A program made the position numbers and the translations under genes. Below are positions 57,257 through 64,000 of a stretch of DNA of 64,000 bases, piece by piece; positions within the stretch are counted from its first letter, which is position 1; every line of letters begins with the position of its first letter. The notes below the pieces were generated by a model. It worked only from the letters and a program-made list of their open reading frames with translations. It did no database searches and had not been told where the DNA came from. Source of the stretch: Sporosarcina trichiuri. GTDB lineage: Bacteria; Bacillota; Bacilli; Bacillales_A; Planococcaceae. The stretch is from the NCBI RefSeq assembly GCF_030406775.1, contig NZ_CP129119.1, forward strand, positions 282,001-346,000, read 5' to 3'.

Positions 57257-57274
57257 TTGTGAAGGAAGTCACAA
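57257..57274. promoter_or_regulatory. Rex-type operator at yutJ
   Basis: TTGTGAAGGAAGTCACAA matches the Rex consensus TTGTGAANNNNTTCACAA with one mismatch and has perfect TTGTGA/TCACAA arms. It coincides with the -35 of yutJ, so Rex binding would block RNA polymerase at high NAD+/NADH. Confidence 0.8.
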
Positions 57275-57285
57275 ACTGTTATACT
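57257..57285 (+). promoter_or_regulatory. sigma-A promoter of yutJ
   Basis: TTGTGA, 17 nt, TATACT; the -35 is the left arm of the Rex-type palindrome. Confidence 0.75.
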
Positions 57286-57331
57286 CAGGAATGAAGAACG
57301 ATCGGAAATCTCTCAGGCAAAGGAGACTATT

Positions 57332-58396
57332 ATGAAGAAACTAGTATTATTGGGCGCCGGATACGGCAATATGAGAATCCTGAGCCGGATCCTCAGCAAT
57401 CTGCCCGAAGATGTCGAGGTGACGCTCGTTGACCGCACCTCCTTCCACAGCTTGAAAACGGAATTCTATGCCCTCGCTTCCGGCACAGTCCCTGACAGCG
57501 ATGTGCGTGTCCAGCTGCCGACCCACGAACGGCTCAAAGTGACGGAAGGCGAAATTGCATCCATCGAGTTGGATGAGAAATGCGTCCTGCTCGCAGATGG
57601 AAGGAAAGTGCCCTATGATCAGCTGGTCATCGGACTCGGCTGTGAAGACAACTACCATGACGTCCCGGGTGCACAAGAGTATACATCGAGCATCCAGACG
57701 ATCGGCCAGTCCCGGGAAACGTACAGGAAACTGCTGAACTTGAGCGGCGGTGCCACCGTCGCGATCGTCGGCGCGGGACTCAGCGGAATTGAACTGGCAA
57801 GCGAGCTGCGGGAAAGCCGTTCGGATCTGAACATCAAACTGTTCGACCGCGGTCCCCGGATCCTGCGTGATTTTCCGGAGCGCCTGAGTAATTTCATCCA
57901 GAGCTGGTTCGACAAGCACGATGTCGACGTCATTGCAAACTCCAACATTACAAGGGTGGAAGAAAACCGCCTGTTCAATCACGAGGACCGCATCGAAGTC
58001 GACGCAGTCGTCTGGACTGCCGGCATCCAGCCGACAAAAGTGGTTCGTGACCTCGATGTCGAAAAAGACAAGTCCAACCGTGTTGTGCTCAATCAGTATC
58101 ACCAGATACCGGGCCGTGAAGACGTGTATGCAGTCGGTGATATCGCCTCACTCCCGCATGCGCCGAGCGCGCAGCTGGCAGAAGGTCAGGCGGAACAGAT
58201 CGTCACGGTGCTCCGCCACACGTGGAATGGGGAAAAACTGCCGGACACGATGCCGGATATCAAGCTGAAAGGATTCATGGGATCGCTCGGCAAGAAGCAG
58301 GGATTCGCCTATCTCGCTGACCGCACTGTCACAGGCAGGATCGCCCGGCTGCTGAAATCGGGTGTTCTCTGGATGTACAAATGGCATAACGGCTGA
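57332..58396 (+). CDS. yutJ: NDH-2-type FAD-dependent oxidoreductase (YutJ)
   Basis: 354-residue type II NADH dehydrogenase relative: an N-terminal FAD-binding GAGYGNMRI, a second NAD-binding fold AIVGAGLSGIELASEL, VVWTAGIQP and YAVGDIASLPHAP before the C-terminal membrane-association region. It is shorter than the canonical enzyme (about 400; compare yumB at 60.6 kb). Whether it donates to menaquinone is not certain. The upstream Rex-type operator fits control by the NADH/NAD+ ratio. Confidence 0.9.
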   Translation: MKKLVLLGAGYGNMRILSRILSNLPEDVEVTLVDRTSFHSLKTEFYALASGTVPDSDVRVQLPTHERLKVTEGEIASIELDEKCVLLADGRKVPYDQLVIGLGCEDNYHDVPGAQEYTSSIQTIGQSRETYRKLLNLSGGATVAIVGAGLSGIELASELRESRSDLNIKLFDRGPRILRDFPERLSNFIQSWFDKHDVDVIANSNITRVEENRLFNHEDRIEVDAVVWTAGIQPTKVVRDLDVEKDKSNRVVLNQYHQIPGREDVYAVGDIASLPHAPSAQLAEGQAEQIVTVLRHTWNGEKLPDTMPDIKLKGFMGSLGKKQGFAYLADRTVTGRIARLLKSGVLWMYKWHNG

Positions 58397-58400
58397 AGAG

Positions 58401-58437
58401 AAAATCGCACGTGCCGGCCGGCAGCGTGCGATTTTTT
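58401..58437. terminator. bidirectional terminator between yutJ and yuzD
   Basis: Stem AAAATCGCAC / GTGCGATTTT with GGCCGGC-rich inner stem and T6; serves both convergent genes. Confidence 0.85.
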
Positions 58438-58466
58438 GTTCTCATTTATAAATTCGCGATTATCAC

Positions 58467-58796
58467 TCAGCCGGCAGGGATGTAACCGTTCTTCTCGAGT
58501 TCCCGGTACACCCGCTTCAGCTGGATGTGTCCTTCGCCGAGCACTTCCTCATTGACAAGAACAAGCGGATAGAAGTACTCATCATCTTGCACCTTGGCGG
58601 CAATATCGGCCTGCCGAGCATCCGTAATGACAGAATCGATATCGATATATACTATTTCAAATGGCTGATCTGGATATTTCCTCCGGATTGCGGCATCGAG
58701 CCATTCATACGTATCTTTCGAGGTCGGTGCGTTCACGCAGCTTGCACAGACCACCTCTGCACCGTATACTTCAACTAGGACATGTTTTGTCTCCAT
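58467..58796 (-). CDS. yuzD: YuzD (DUF1462) protein
   Basis: 109-residue thioredoxin-fold-like protein. The conserved [21 protein letters not shown] start contains a CxxC (CASC), but the role is unknown. ATG 58796 follows AGGAGGCG; the frame is open to 58880, which is the start codon of the divergent nfu gene, so the two genes have a short shared upstream region. Confidence 0.92.
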   Translation of the reverse strand: METKHVLVEVYGAEVVCASCVNAPTSKDTYEWLDAAIRRKYPDQPFEIVYIDIDSVITDARQADIAAKVQDDEYFYPLVLVNEEVLGEGHIQLKRVYRELEKNGYIPAG

Positions 58797-58879
58797 CAAC
58801 AACGCCTCCTGATTCTTCAATGGATTTTTCGGGTGATCCAGTTTATAATGAATATAAAGGAAAGGGGAGTTTACAACCA

Positions 58880-59116
58880 ATGACTGAAGCTACCATGAAC
58901 GAATCCGTCCAGGAAGTTTTGAATAAATTGCGTCCGTTCCTATTGCGTGACGGCGGTGACTGTGAATTGATCGACGTGGAAGACGGGATCGTTAAACTGC
59001 GCCTGCTTGGCGCATGCGGTACGTGCCCTAGTTCGACGATCACATTGAAAGCCGGCATCGAGCGTGCGCTTCTCGAAGAAGTGCCCGGTGTCGTGGAAGT
59101 GGAGCAAGTATTCTGA
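58880..59116 (+). CDS. yutI: NifU-like Fe-S scaffold/carrier (YutI, Nfu)
   Basis: 78-residue single-domain Nfu protein with the cluster-binding CxxC in [13 protein letters not shown]. It carries assembled 4Fe-4S clusters to targets after SUF assembly, such as LipA (encoded at 54.3 kb). AAAGGGGAG lies 11 nt before the ATG; an internal ATG (58895) is possible. Divergent from yuzD. Confidence 0.93.
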   Translation: MTEATMNESVQEVLNKLRPFLLRDGGDCELIDVEDGIVKLRLLGACGTCPSSTITLKAGIERALLEEVPGVVEVEQVF

Positions 59117-59165
59117 TCTTCCGCTGCAACCTGACAGGAATGGGCCGACCGGGCCTGTTCCTGTT

Positions 59166-59843
59166 TTACGTTTCGTTCCGGATTTCCTGCCACCGCTCCT
59201 TCGTCATGTCAATGAGCTGAGGCTCCGTGGATATCCGCTGGTGTTCGATGATGCGGGAGAAGTGCTGGATCGCTTTTTCCCGATCACCGATGCGCCAGGA
59301 GAGTTCCGCGATCATATAGAGGACACGGGATTCCGACATCTGCGTGCCGGCATGATCGTCGTTGGAATAGGCTTCTTCGTACAGATTGCGTGCCAATTTC
59401 AGAAATCGTGTTTCTTCTCCCTGGCTGTCTGACTCACGGTACAGCCAGGCCGTCCGTACTGCAATACCCGCAATCGTAAGTGCTTTCTCCCGTTTCACCA
59501 TTGCGCTCAGATAGCCGAGCTTATAGGCATCTATCGCTTCTTCGAGTGTCCGCTCGCCGCCGAGGGAGCGCGGCTGCCAGCCGGCAGTGATGACCGCAGC
59601 GATCTGTTCTTTCGTTCCCGGCGCAAAGTACGGAGCGAAGTCCTCCGTAAACGAAAAGCCGCACGCCGGGCATACGGCAATATTATAGAAAAGGGGGTTT
59701 ACGGCACGGTCCTTGTAATTCGGTTTGAAATCGCTATCGGTCGACGCGACTCTTGCAAACCGGGACCGCACCTTTGTCGTCGTGAAGTGCTCCTTGCAGT
59801 TCAGGCAAGTCATCTTCTTATCATAGAGCGGGGTCACTTCCAT
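59166..59843 (-). CDS. DUF2225-family protein
   Basis: 225 residues with two Cys pairs, MTCLNCKEHF near the start and AVCPACGFSF near residue 58, most likely a zinc ribbon. A helical, TPR-like C-terminal half follows (EEAIDAYKLGYLSAMVKREK, ELSWRIGDREKAIQHFSRII). Function unknown. Start ATG with AAAGGATG. Convergent with yutI and divergent from yutM. Confidence 0.88.
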   Translation of the reverse strand: MEVTPLYDKKMTCLNCKEHFTTTKVRSRFARVASTDSDFKPNYKDRAVNPLFYNIAVCPACGFSFTEDFAPYFAPGTKEQIAAVITAGWQPRSLGGERTLEEAIDAYKLGYLSAMVKREKALTIAGIAVRTAWLYRESDSQGEETRFLKLARNLYEEAYSNDDHAGTQMSESRVLYMIAELSWRIGDREKAIQHFSRIIEHQRISTEPQLIDMTKERWQEIRNET

Positions 59844-59907
59844 GGCAGATCATCCTTTCATGCATTCCTTCCCAGTATACCAAACAGACAGGACCAAAGG
59901 GATTTTG

Positions 59908-59937
59908 TTGGATTGGAAATTTTAATATTGATATAAT
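59908..59937 (+). promoter_or_regulatory. sigma-A promoter of yutM
   Basis: TTGGAT, 18 nt, perfect TATAAT; start near 59944 gives a very short leader before the ATG. Confidence 0.65.
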
Positions 59938-59961
59938 AGAAACAAATTAGGAGGAGATCAT

Positions 59962-60327
59962 ATGACACAACTGATCAACTTATCGGAATCAGCTGCATAC
60001 CGCGTCAAACAGATGATGGAGCATAACGGGGAAGAAGGCTCTTTCCTCCGTGTCTCGGTCAATGGCGGCGGCTGCAGCGGACTGACATACGGCATGGGAT
60101 TCGACAAGGAACAGCATGATACGGATCAGATGCTTGAACTGCACGGTATCCAGATTGTCGTCTCTTCCGAAGATACCGACATCCTGGCCGGAACGGAAAT
60201 CGATTACAAGGAGTCTCTCATGGGCGGCGGATTCACAATCGAAAATCCGAATGCGATTGCATCATGCGGATGCGGGACTTCATTCCGCACAGCAAAGAAA
60301 GCCGGCGCGCCGGCGAGCTGCGACTGA
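59962..60327 (+). CDS. yutM: A-type Fe-S carrier (HesB/IscA family, YutM)
   Basis: 121-residue A-type carrier. The three ligand Cys are present: GGGCSGLTY and the C-terminal SCGCGTSF. It receives clusters from SUF and feeds 4Fe-4S enzymes. GGAGGAG precedes the ATG. It and yutI are the two carrier proteins of the window. A terminator follows. Confidence 0.95.
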   Translation: MTQLINLSESAAYRVKQMMEHNGEEGSFLRVSVNGGGCSGLTYGMGFDKEQHDTDQMLELHGIQIVVSSEDTDILAGTEIDYKESLMGGGFTIENPNAIASCGCGTSFRTAKKAGAPASCD

Positions 60328-60357
60328 TCGGCCATTTGCACATGATGCATTTCAGGA

Positions 60358-60394
60358 AAGCCCTTCACCGGTGTCAGCCGGCGGAGGGCTTTTC
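60358..60394 (+). terminator. intrinsic terminator after yutM
   Basis: Outer stem AAGCCCT / AGGGCTT, inner CCGG pairing, then TTTT. Confidence 0.72.
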
Positions 60395-60621
60395 GTATGG
60401 CCCGGGTGCAGGGCCCGCTCAGCGTAAACTACACTTCCGTGAATTGTGAAGTTCATCCGAACTTATTTCGACAGCAATCATAAGAAACCGAAACTGCTAT
60501 TGAATTGGCATGGTAAAAAGGCTACTATAATATGTGGAAACGAAATAACCGCGCTGGATTGCAGGGTCGCACGATTTTTGCAAACCGGCACATCATACAT
60601 GTAAAGGTGGAACCGATTGCC

Positions 60622-61836
60622 GTGAAAAGACCTACAATCCTCGTGTTAGGCGCCGGATATGGCGGATTGTCTACTGTAGTGAACCTTCAGAAGTCACTTG
60701 GAACAGACGAAGCCGAAATCATCCTCATCAACAAAAACGATTACCACTACGAATCGACCTGGCTCCATGAAGCAGCTGCCGGGACACTGAGCCCCGAGCA
60801 GGTGCGGTACGATATCAGCCGCGTCATTAAAAAGGATAAAGTGACATTCGTCAAAGCGGAAGTGACAGGAATCGATGTCAGCGGGAAGACCGTCGCATCG
60901 ACTGCCGGAGACTTCACGTACGACTATCTCGTCATCGCACTCGGATTCGAAGGCGAGACGTTCGGTATCCCGGGTCTCGACAGATATGCGCTTTCGATCG
61001 CCAATGTAAACGCTGCACGTCAGATCCGCGAGCATATCGAGTACCAGTTCGCCACTTGGTCGCAAGAAGAAGAGAAGTCCGACAGCCGTCTGACCATCAT
61101 CGTCGGCGGCGCCGGGTTCACCGGCATCGAGTTCCTTGGCGAACTCGGGGACCGTATCCCGAAACTTTGTGAAGAATTCGACGTGCCGGCGGACAAAGTG
61201 AAAGTCCTTTGTGTTGAGGCTGCGCCGATGGTGCTTCCCGGATTCGACCCGGAACTCGTCGATTATGCAGTGCGCCAGCTCAAGTCCAAAGGCATCGAGT
61301 TTTCGATCGGCACACCGGTCGTCGAAGCGACACCGGAAGGCGTCAAGCTCAAAAAGGGCGAGGACGAATTCGAATTCATCGAGGCGGGGACTGTGGTCTG
61401 GGCTGCAGGCGTCCGCGGCAACCGCCTTATTGAAGAAACGGGCATCGAAAATATGCGTGCCCGTGTCAAAGTCGAAAAAGACCTGCGCGCGCCTGGATAC
61501 GATGATGTGTTCATCGTCGGGGACTGCGCACTGATGATCAACGAAGAGGTCAACCGGCCGTATCCGCCGACTGCGCAGATCGCGATGCAGCAGGGCGACA
61601 TGTGTGCGAACAACCTCATAGCTCTCATGAAAGGCCAGCCGACATCTCCATTTGTGCCGGACTTGAAGGGCAGCATTGCGTCGCTCGGCTCAAGTGACGC
61701 GATCGGTGTCGCGTTCGGCAAGAAGATGACCGGCGCGAAAGCCTCGTTCATGAAAAAGATGGTCGACAACCGCGCGCTGTACTTGATCGGCGGTGCCGGA
61801 CTGACATTCAAAAAAGGGAAATTCGATTTCCTGTAA
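60622..61836 (+). CDS. yumB: type II NADH dehydrogenase (YumB)
   Basis: 404 residues from the GTG at 60622 (AAAGGTGG 11 nt upstream); an open frame reaches to 60532 but adds no conserved sequence. FAD fold VLGAGYGGLST, NADH fold IIVGGAGFTGIEFLGEL, the quinone/FAD segment PPTAQIAMQQGD and a C-terminal amphipathic region mark a membrane-bound NDH-2 that feeds electrons to menaquinone without proton pumping. Possible -10 elements TACTAT/TATAAT lie near 60523-60531, and a degenerate Rex half-site (TTGTGAA) is at 60444. Followed by a long terminator. Confidence 0.94.
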   Translation: MKRPTILVLGAGYGGLSTVVNLQKSLGTDEAEIILINKNDYHYESTWLHEAAAGTLSPEQVRYDISRVIKKDKVTFVKAEVTGIDVSGKTVASTAGDFTYDYLVIALGFEGETFGIPGLDRYALSIANVNAARQIREHIEYQFATWSQEEEKSDSRLTIIVGGAGFTGIEFLGELGDRIPKLCEEFDVPADKVKVLCVEAAPMVLPGFDPELVDYAVRQLKSKGIEFSIGTPVVEATPEGVKLKKGEDEFEFIEAGTVVWAAGVRGNRLIEETGIENMRARVKVEKDLRAPGYDDVFIVGDCALMINEEVNRPYPPTAQIAMQQGDMCANNLIALMKGQPTSPFVPDLKGSIASLGSSDAIGVAFGKKMTGAKASFMKKMVDNRALYLIGGAGLTFKKGKFDFL

Positions 61837-61876
61837 GACATGCAGTTTAAAGTTGACGAGATTCGATAGGAACGCA

Positions 61877-61915
61877 AAAATGCGCAGAGGAATTACATCC
61901 TCTGCGCATTTTCTA
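61877..61915. terminator. intrinsic terminator after yumB
   Basis: 15-bp perfect stem AAAATGCGCAGAGGA / TCCTCTGCGCATTTT; T-rich on both strands. Confidence 0.93.
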
Positions 61916-61955
61916 TTTGCTGCAAGTATTTACTAATGCGTGAACAGAGTGTACC

Positions 61956-62075
61956 TGAGCGGAAAAAGGCCGACTCCTGCGGGAACCAGCGCCAGTCTTG
62001 AGACTCCGCAAAAGCGGAGCGATGAGGAGGCTCAAGGGCGCCCCGCGGAAAGCGTGCCTTTTGCAGCGAAGGGAA
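61956..62075. repeat. dispersed imperfect-palindromic repeat, copy 2 (opposite orientation)
   Basis: Blocks GAGCGGAAAAAGGCCGACTC, GGAGCGATGAGGAGGCTCAA and CGCCCCGCGGAAAGCGTGCC are the reverse complement, with changes, of the blocks in copy 1 at 6157-6291. Internal complementarity is extensive, so it can form a long hairpin. Confidence 0.75.
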
Positions 62076-62146
62076 ACGGGCCGGTTTGCAGTATGATCCC
62101 CAAGTCTTTTGCTTTTTCGACAACTTCATGACAGTTGTCCAGGCTG

Positions 62147-62175
62147 TTGAAAGGGGGGGAGGAATCCGGTAAACT
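62147..62175 (+). promoter_or_regulatory. sigma-A promoter of yuiB
   Basis: TTGAAA, 17 nt, TAAACT; start near 62182, about 20 nt before the TTG start codon. Confidence 0.68.
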
Positions 62176-62202
62176 AGACTAAGGAAAATGGAGGTCATCG
62201 AT

Positions 62203-62529
62203 TTGGGAACAATTTCACTCACAGAGATCATCCTGTCAGTCCTCATCTTTATCGTCATGTTCTTCGGCATCGGTTTTTTGCTGAATATGCTATTGCGCAT
62301 GTCGTGGATCATGGCGGTCATCTACCCGATTGTCGTCATCCTGATCATAGATGAAGTGAAGGCATATGAATACATCACGAAACCGGGTCATGCATTCAGC
62401 CTGCTCGGAGAGAAACTGATGGCGCTCCACACCGTCGACATCGTCATCCTGTCGAGCGGAATGCTCGGTGCGATCATCTCAGGTATCGTCAGCAAGCTCT
62501 TGCGTAAGCAGGGTTATCAGATGTTTTAA
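62203..62529 (+). CDS. yuiB: YuiB-like membrane protein
   Basis: 108 residues from the TTG at 62203 (GGAGGT seven nt upstream; an ATG at 62188 overlaps that site). Three hydrophobic segments (about 8-40, 42-58 and 80-100), with the conserved FGIGFLLNMLLRMSW. Function unknown. Same position as in B. subtilis, between yumB and yuiD. Confidence 0.87.
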   Translation: MGTISLTEIILSVLIFIVMFFGIGFLLNMLLRMSWIMAVIYPIVVILIIDEVKAYEYITKPGHAFSLLGEKLMALHTVDIVILSSGMLGAIISGIVSKLLRKQGYQMF

Positions 62530-62530
62530 C

Positions 62531-62563
62531 GAAACGCCCGGACGGCTTTGTCCGGGCGTTTTG
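62531..62563. terminator. bidirectional terminator between yuiB and yuiD
   Basis: 12-bp perfect stem AAACGCCCGGAC / GTCCGGGCGTTT with a GGCTTT loop; T-tracts are short on each strand. Confidence 0.85.
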
Positions 62564-63040
62564 TCATAGTATGAAGGTATAGGTGATAACGGAGATCAGG
62601 ATGCCGGTGATCGCGCCAGCGGCCACTTCATTCGGCTTGTGGCCGAGAAGGGTCTTGAGTTCCTGCATCTTCTGCTCATCGTCTTTCTGGACCCAGTCTT
62701 TCGCTTCACTGACGAACACTTGGAAGTCCCTCCGCATTTCGTTGATGATGACCGCCTGCTGGCCGGCCTGATACCGTATGCCCGTCGCATCGAACATGAC
62801 GATCACTGCAAAGATGGCCGATACCGCAAACAGGGACGAATCGAGTCCATGCTCATAGGCGACAGCGGTTGTAAGTGCCGTGACAGCCGCAGAGTGGGAG
62901 CTTGGCATACCGCCTGTCGACGTCATCAGCTTCCAGTCGAGCTCCCGCGTCAGCAGGAAGTGGATCGGTATTTTGACGAATTGGGCAAAAAGGATCCCAA
63001 ACAGCGCAACGAGCAATGGGACGTTGTTCAGTATCATCAT
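62564..63040 (-). CDS. yuiD: divergent PAP2-family membrane protein (YuiD)
   Basis: 158-residue membrane protein of the divergent PAP2 (DUF212) family. The phosphatase-like motif STGGMPSSHSAAVTAL and RYQAGQQAVIIN are present, with four or five hydrophobic segments. Substrate unknown; a lipid phosphate is possible. ATG 63040 follows GAGGAG. Divergent from pepA. Confidence 0.92.
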   Translation of the reverse strand: MMILNNVPLLVALFGILFAQFVKIPIHFLLTRELDWKLMTSTGGMPSSHSAAVTALTTAVAYEHGLDSSLFAVSAIFAVIVMFDATGIRYQAGQQAVIINEMRRDFQVFVSEAKDWVQKDDEQKMQELKTLLGHKPNEVAAGAITGILISVITYTFIL

Positions 63041-63155
63041 GCAGGCACTCCTCGTATGAAATAGTCATTGTATTAGTACGGAACCCGAAGAATCTTTTTC
63101 GTTTCCTCCTCAACTGGTATATAATTAGAATGTATGAAAATGAGGAGGTAGTCAA

Positions 63156-64000
63156 ATGAAAACAACCATTGCGAACAAGGAAATCGAACAGGCGGCGCTC
63201 GATGTGCTCGTCGTCGGCCTGCCGGAACATCCGGAAAACTTGGAAAGATGGGACAGTCTGAATGACCTGTTCGGCGGACGTCTGCTGGATTGGGTGAAAG
63301 AAGGGGATGTCTCCACCGATCTGAAAGCGGTCACAAAACTGCCGGCTGCTTCCGGTACAGCGGTCAAACGTGTCCTCTTCATCGGCCTCGGTCCAGCGAA
63401 GAAGCTGACTGACCAGATTCTGCTGGAAGTCTTCGCGAAAGCCGGAAAAGAGCTGAAAGGACGGAAAGCGGAAAATGTCTCGATCTGGGCGGATTCCTTT
63501 ACAACGGATACACTGGAAGCGGATGACACTGCATTTGCCGCAATCCAGGGAATGCTTCTGGGCAGCTACCAATTCGATGACTATAAAACGACGTCGAATG
63601 AAAAGGACTTCTGCTTCGCTGAAATTGAACTGATCAGCACCGCAGATGAGGACGAGCTGAAGGCCGCAGCCGAAGTGGGAAGAGTGCATGCGGAAGCTGT
63701 CAATTCCGCACGGACACTCGTCAACACACCGCCGAATATCCTGACAGCGGTCAAGATGGCGGAGCATGCGGAACAACTGGCGGAACGGTATGATTTCGAA
63801 CTGGAAGTGCTCGGGAAAGAGGAGATGGAAGAACTCGGCATGGGAGCGATCCTTGCGGTCAACAAAGGGTCTGTCGAAGAGCCGCGGCTCATCGTCCTCA
63901 AGTATGCGGGCGGCAATGAGGACTGGACGGATGTTGTCGGACTGGTCGGAAAAGGCATCACCTATGATACCGGCGGCTACTCGCTGAAACCGAAAGACGG
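63156..64000 (+). CDS. pepA: leucyl aminopeptidase, 3' partial
   Basis: First 281 residues of a cytosol (leucyl) aminopeptidase (M17). The N-terminal macro-like domain runs to about 170, then the catalytic domain begins with ARTLVNTPPNILT, and the last bases encode VGKGITYDTGGYSLKP, the start of the metal-binding active site (Lys and Asp). The family reads VGKGITFDSGG; Tyr and Thr here are conservative changes. ATG with GAGGAGG. A perfect TATAAT lies 31 nt upstream but with a poor -35. The gene continues past the right edge; it is not broken. Confidence 0.95.
   Translation, partial: MKTTIANKEIEQAALDVLVVGLPEHPENLERWDSLNDLFGGRLLDWVKEGDVSTDLKAVTKLPAASGTAVKRVLFIGLGPAKKLTDQILLEVFAKAGKELKGRKAENVSIWADSFTTDTLEADDTAFAAIQGMLLGSYQFDDYKTTSNEKDFCFAEIELISTADEDELKAAAEVGRVHAEAVNSARTLVNTPPNILTAVKMAEHAEQLAERYDFELEVLGKEEMEELGMGAILAVNKGSVEEPRLIVLKYAGGNEDWTDVVGLVGKGITYDTGGYSLKPKD

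Larger units (their letters stand above)
61837..62202. other. intergenic region between yumB and yuiB
   Basis: 366 nt: the yumB terminator (61877-61915), the second copy of the dispersed palindromic repeat (about 61956-62075), an unexplained stretch, then the yuiB promoter and ribosome site. No convincing ORF. Confidence 0.6.

Overview
The window is 64 kb of chromosome from a low-GC-lineage (Bacillota, order Bacillales) bacterium with an unusually GC-rich base composition for that group (roughly mid-50s % by eye, not computed). Gene content and order follow Bacillus subtilis in long blocks: gapA-pgk-tpiA-gpmI-eno, secG-est-rnr-smpB-ssrA, fadNAE-yusI-gcvH-yusE-metNIQ-sufCDSUB, yunF/E/D/B, lipA-yutDEF-yuzB-yutJ-yuzD-yutI-yutM-yumB-yuiB-yuiD-pepA. 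Base composition, gene set and the dispersed repeats suggest a Planococcaceae-type organism (Bhargavaea/Sporosarcina/Planococcus relatives). That is inference, not proof. No insertion sequence, prophage, integrase, tRNA or rRNA was seen.

Layout. 1-5.8 kb: lower glycolysis operon, with gapA cut by the left edge. 5.8-10.5 kb: protein export (secG), carboxylesterase, RNase R and the trans-translation pair smpB/tmRNA. 10.5-25.9 kb: accessory region. It holds an amidase, small hypotheticals, a RocB-type peptidase with an AGCS symporter facing an IclR regulator, a uracil-DNA glycosylase relative, lipoteichoic acid synthase, a possible spore protein, a Pro/Gly/Trp-rich protein, a 5'-3' exonuclease, two STAS-domain proteins, a C39-like protein and a thioredoxin. 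26-31.5 kb: fatty-acid beta-oxidation operon with a FadR box. 31.5-42.5 kb: glycine cleavage H protein, thioredoxin-like proteins, methionine ABC transporter under a SAM riboswitch, a dicarboxylate/amino-acid symporter, and the SUF iron-sulfur operon with a Fur/PerR-like box. 42.5-47.6 kb: cell-wall amidase, the yun genes and a tiny Cys/His-rich ORF. 47.6-54.1 kb: NhaC-type antiporter and a full branched-chain amino-acid ABC operon, set inside an otherwise conserved syntenic block. 54.2-64 kb: lipoyl synthase, yut genes, two NDH-2-type dehydrogenases, Fe-S carriers and the start of leucyl aminopeptidase (cut by the right edge).

The most unusual signal is non-coding. Four intergenic tandem arrays lie between 10.5 and 22 kb. 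Three share a 20-nt period with a TCATAA core, which alternates GCTCAT/GATCAT in two arrays and is all GATCAT in the third. The fourth has an exact 21-nt period with an ACCCGCCC core and is G-quadruplex-prone on the minus strand. Each unit is a conserved core plus a 7-9 nt variable spacer, and every array sits beside a transcription terminator or at a gene end. I cannot assign them to a family I know. Two copies of a second, long imperfect-palindromic repeat (about 6.16-6.29 kb and 61.96-62.08 kb) resemble a dispersed repeat common in Bacillales.

Regulatory sites read directly include FadR, a near-perfect Rex box on yutJ, IclR-type palindromes with a cre-like site on the symporter operon, and a CodY-like box on the liv operon. 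A terminator-like hairpin also buries the yunB ribosome-binding site.
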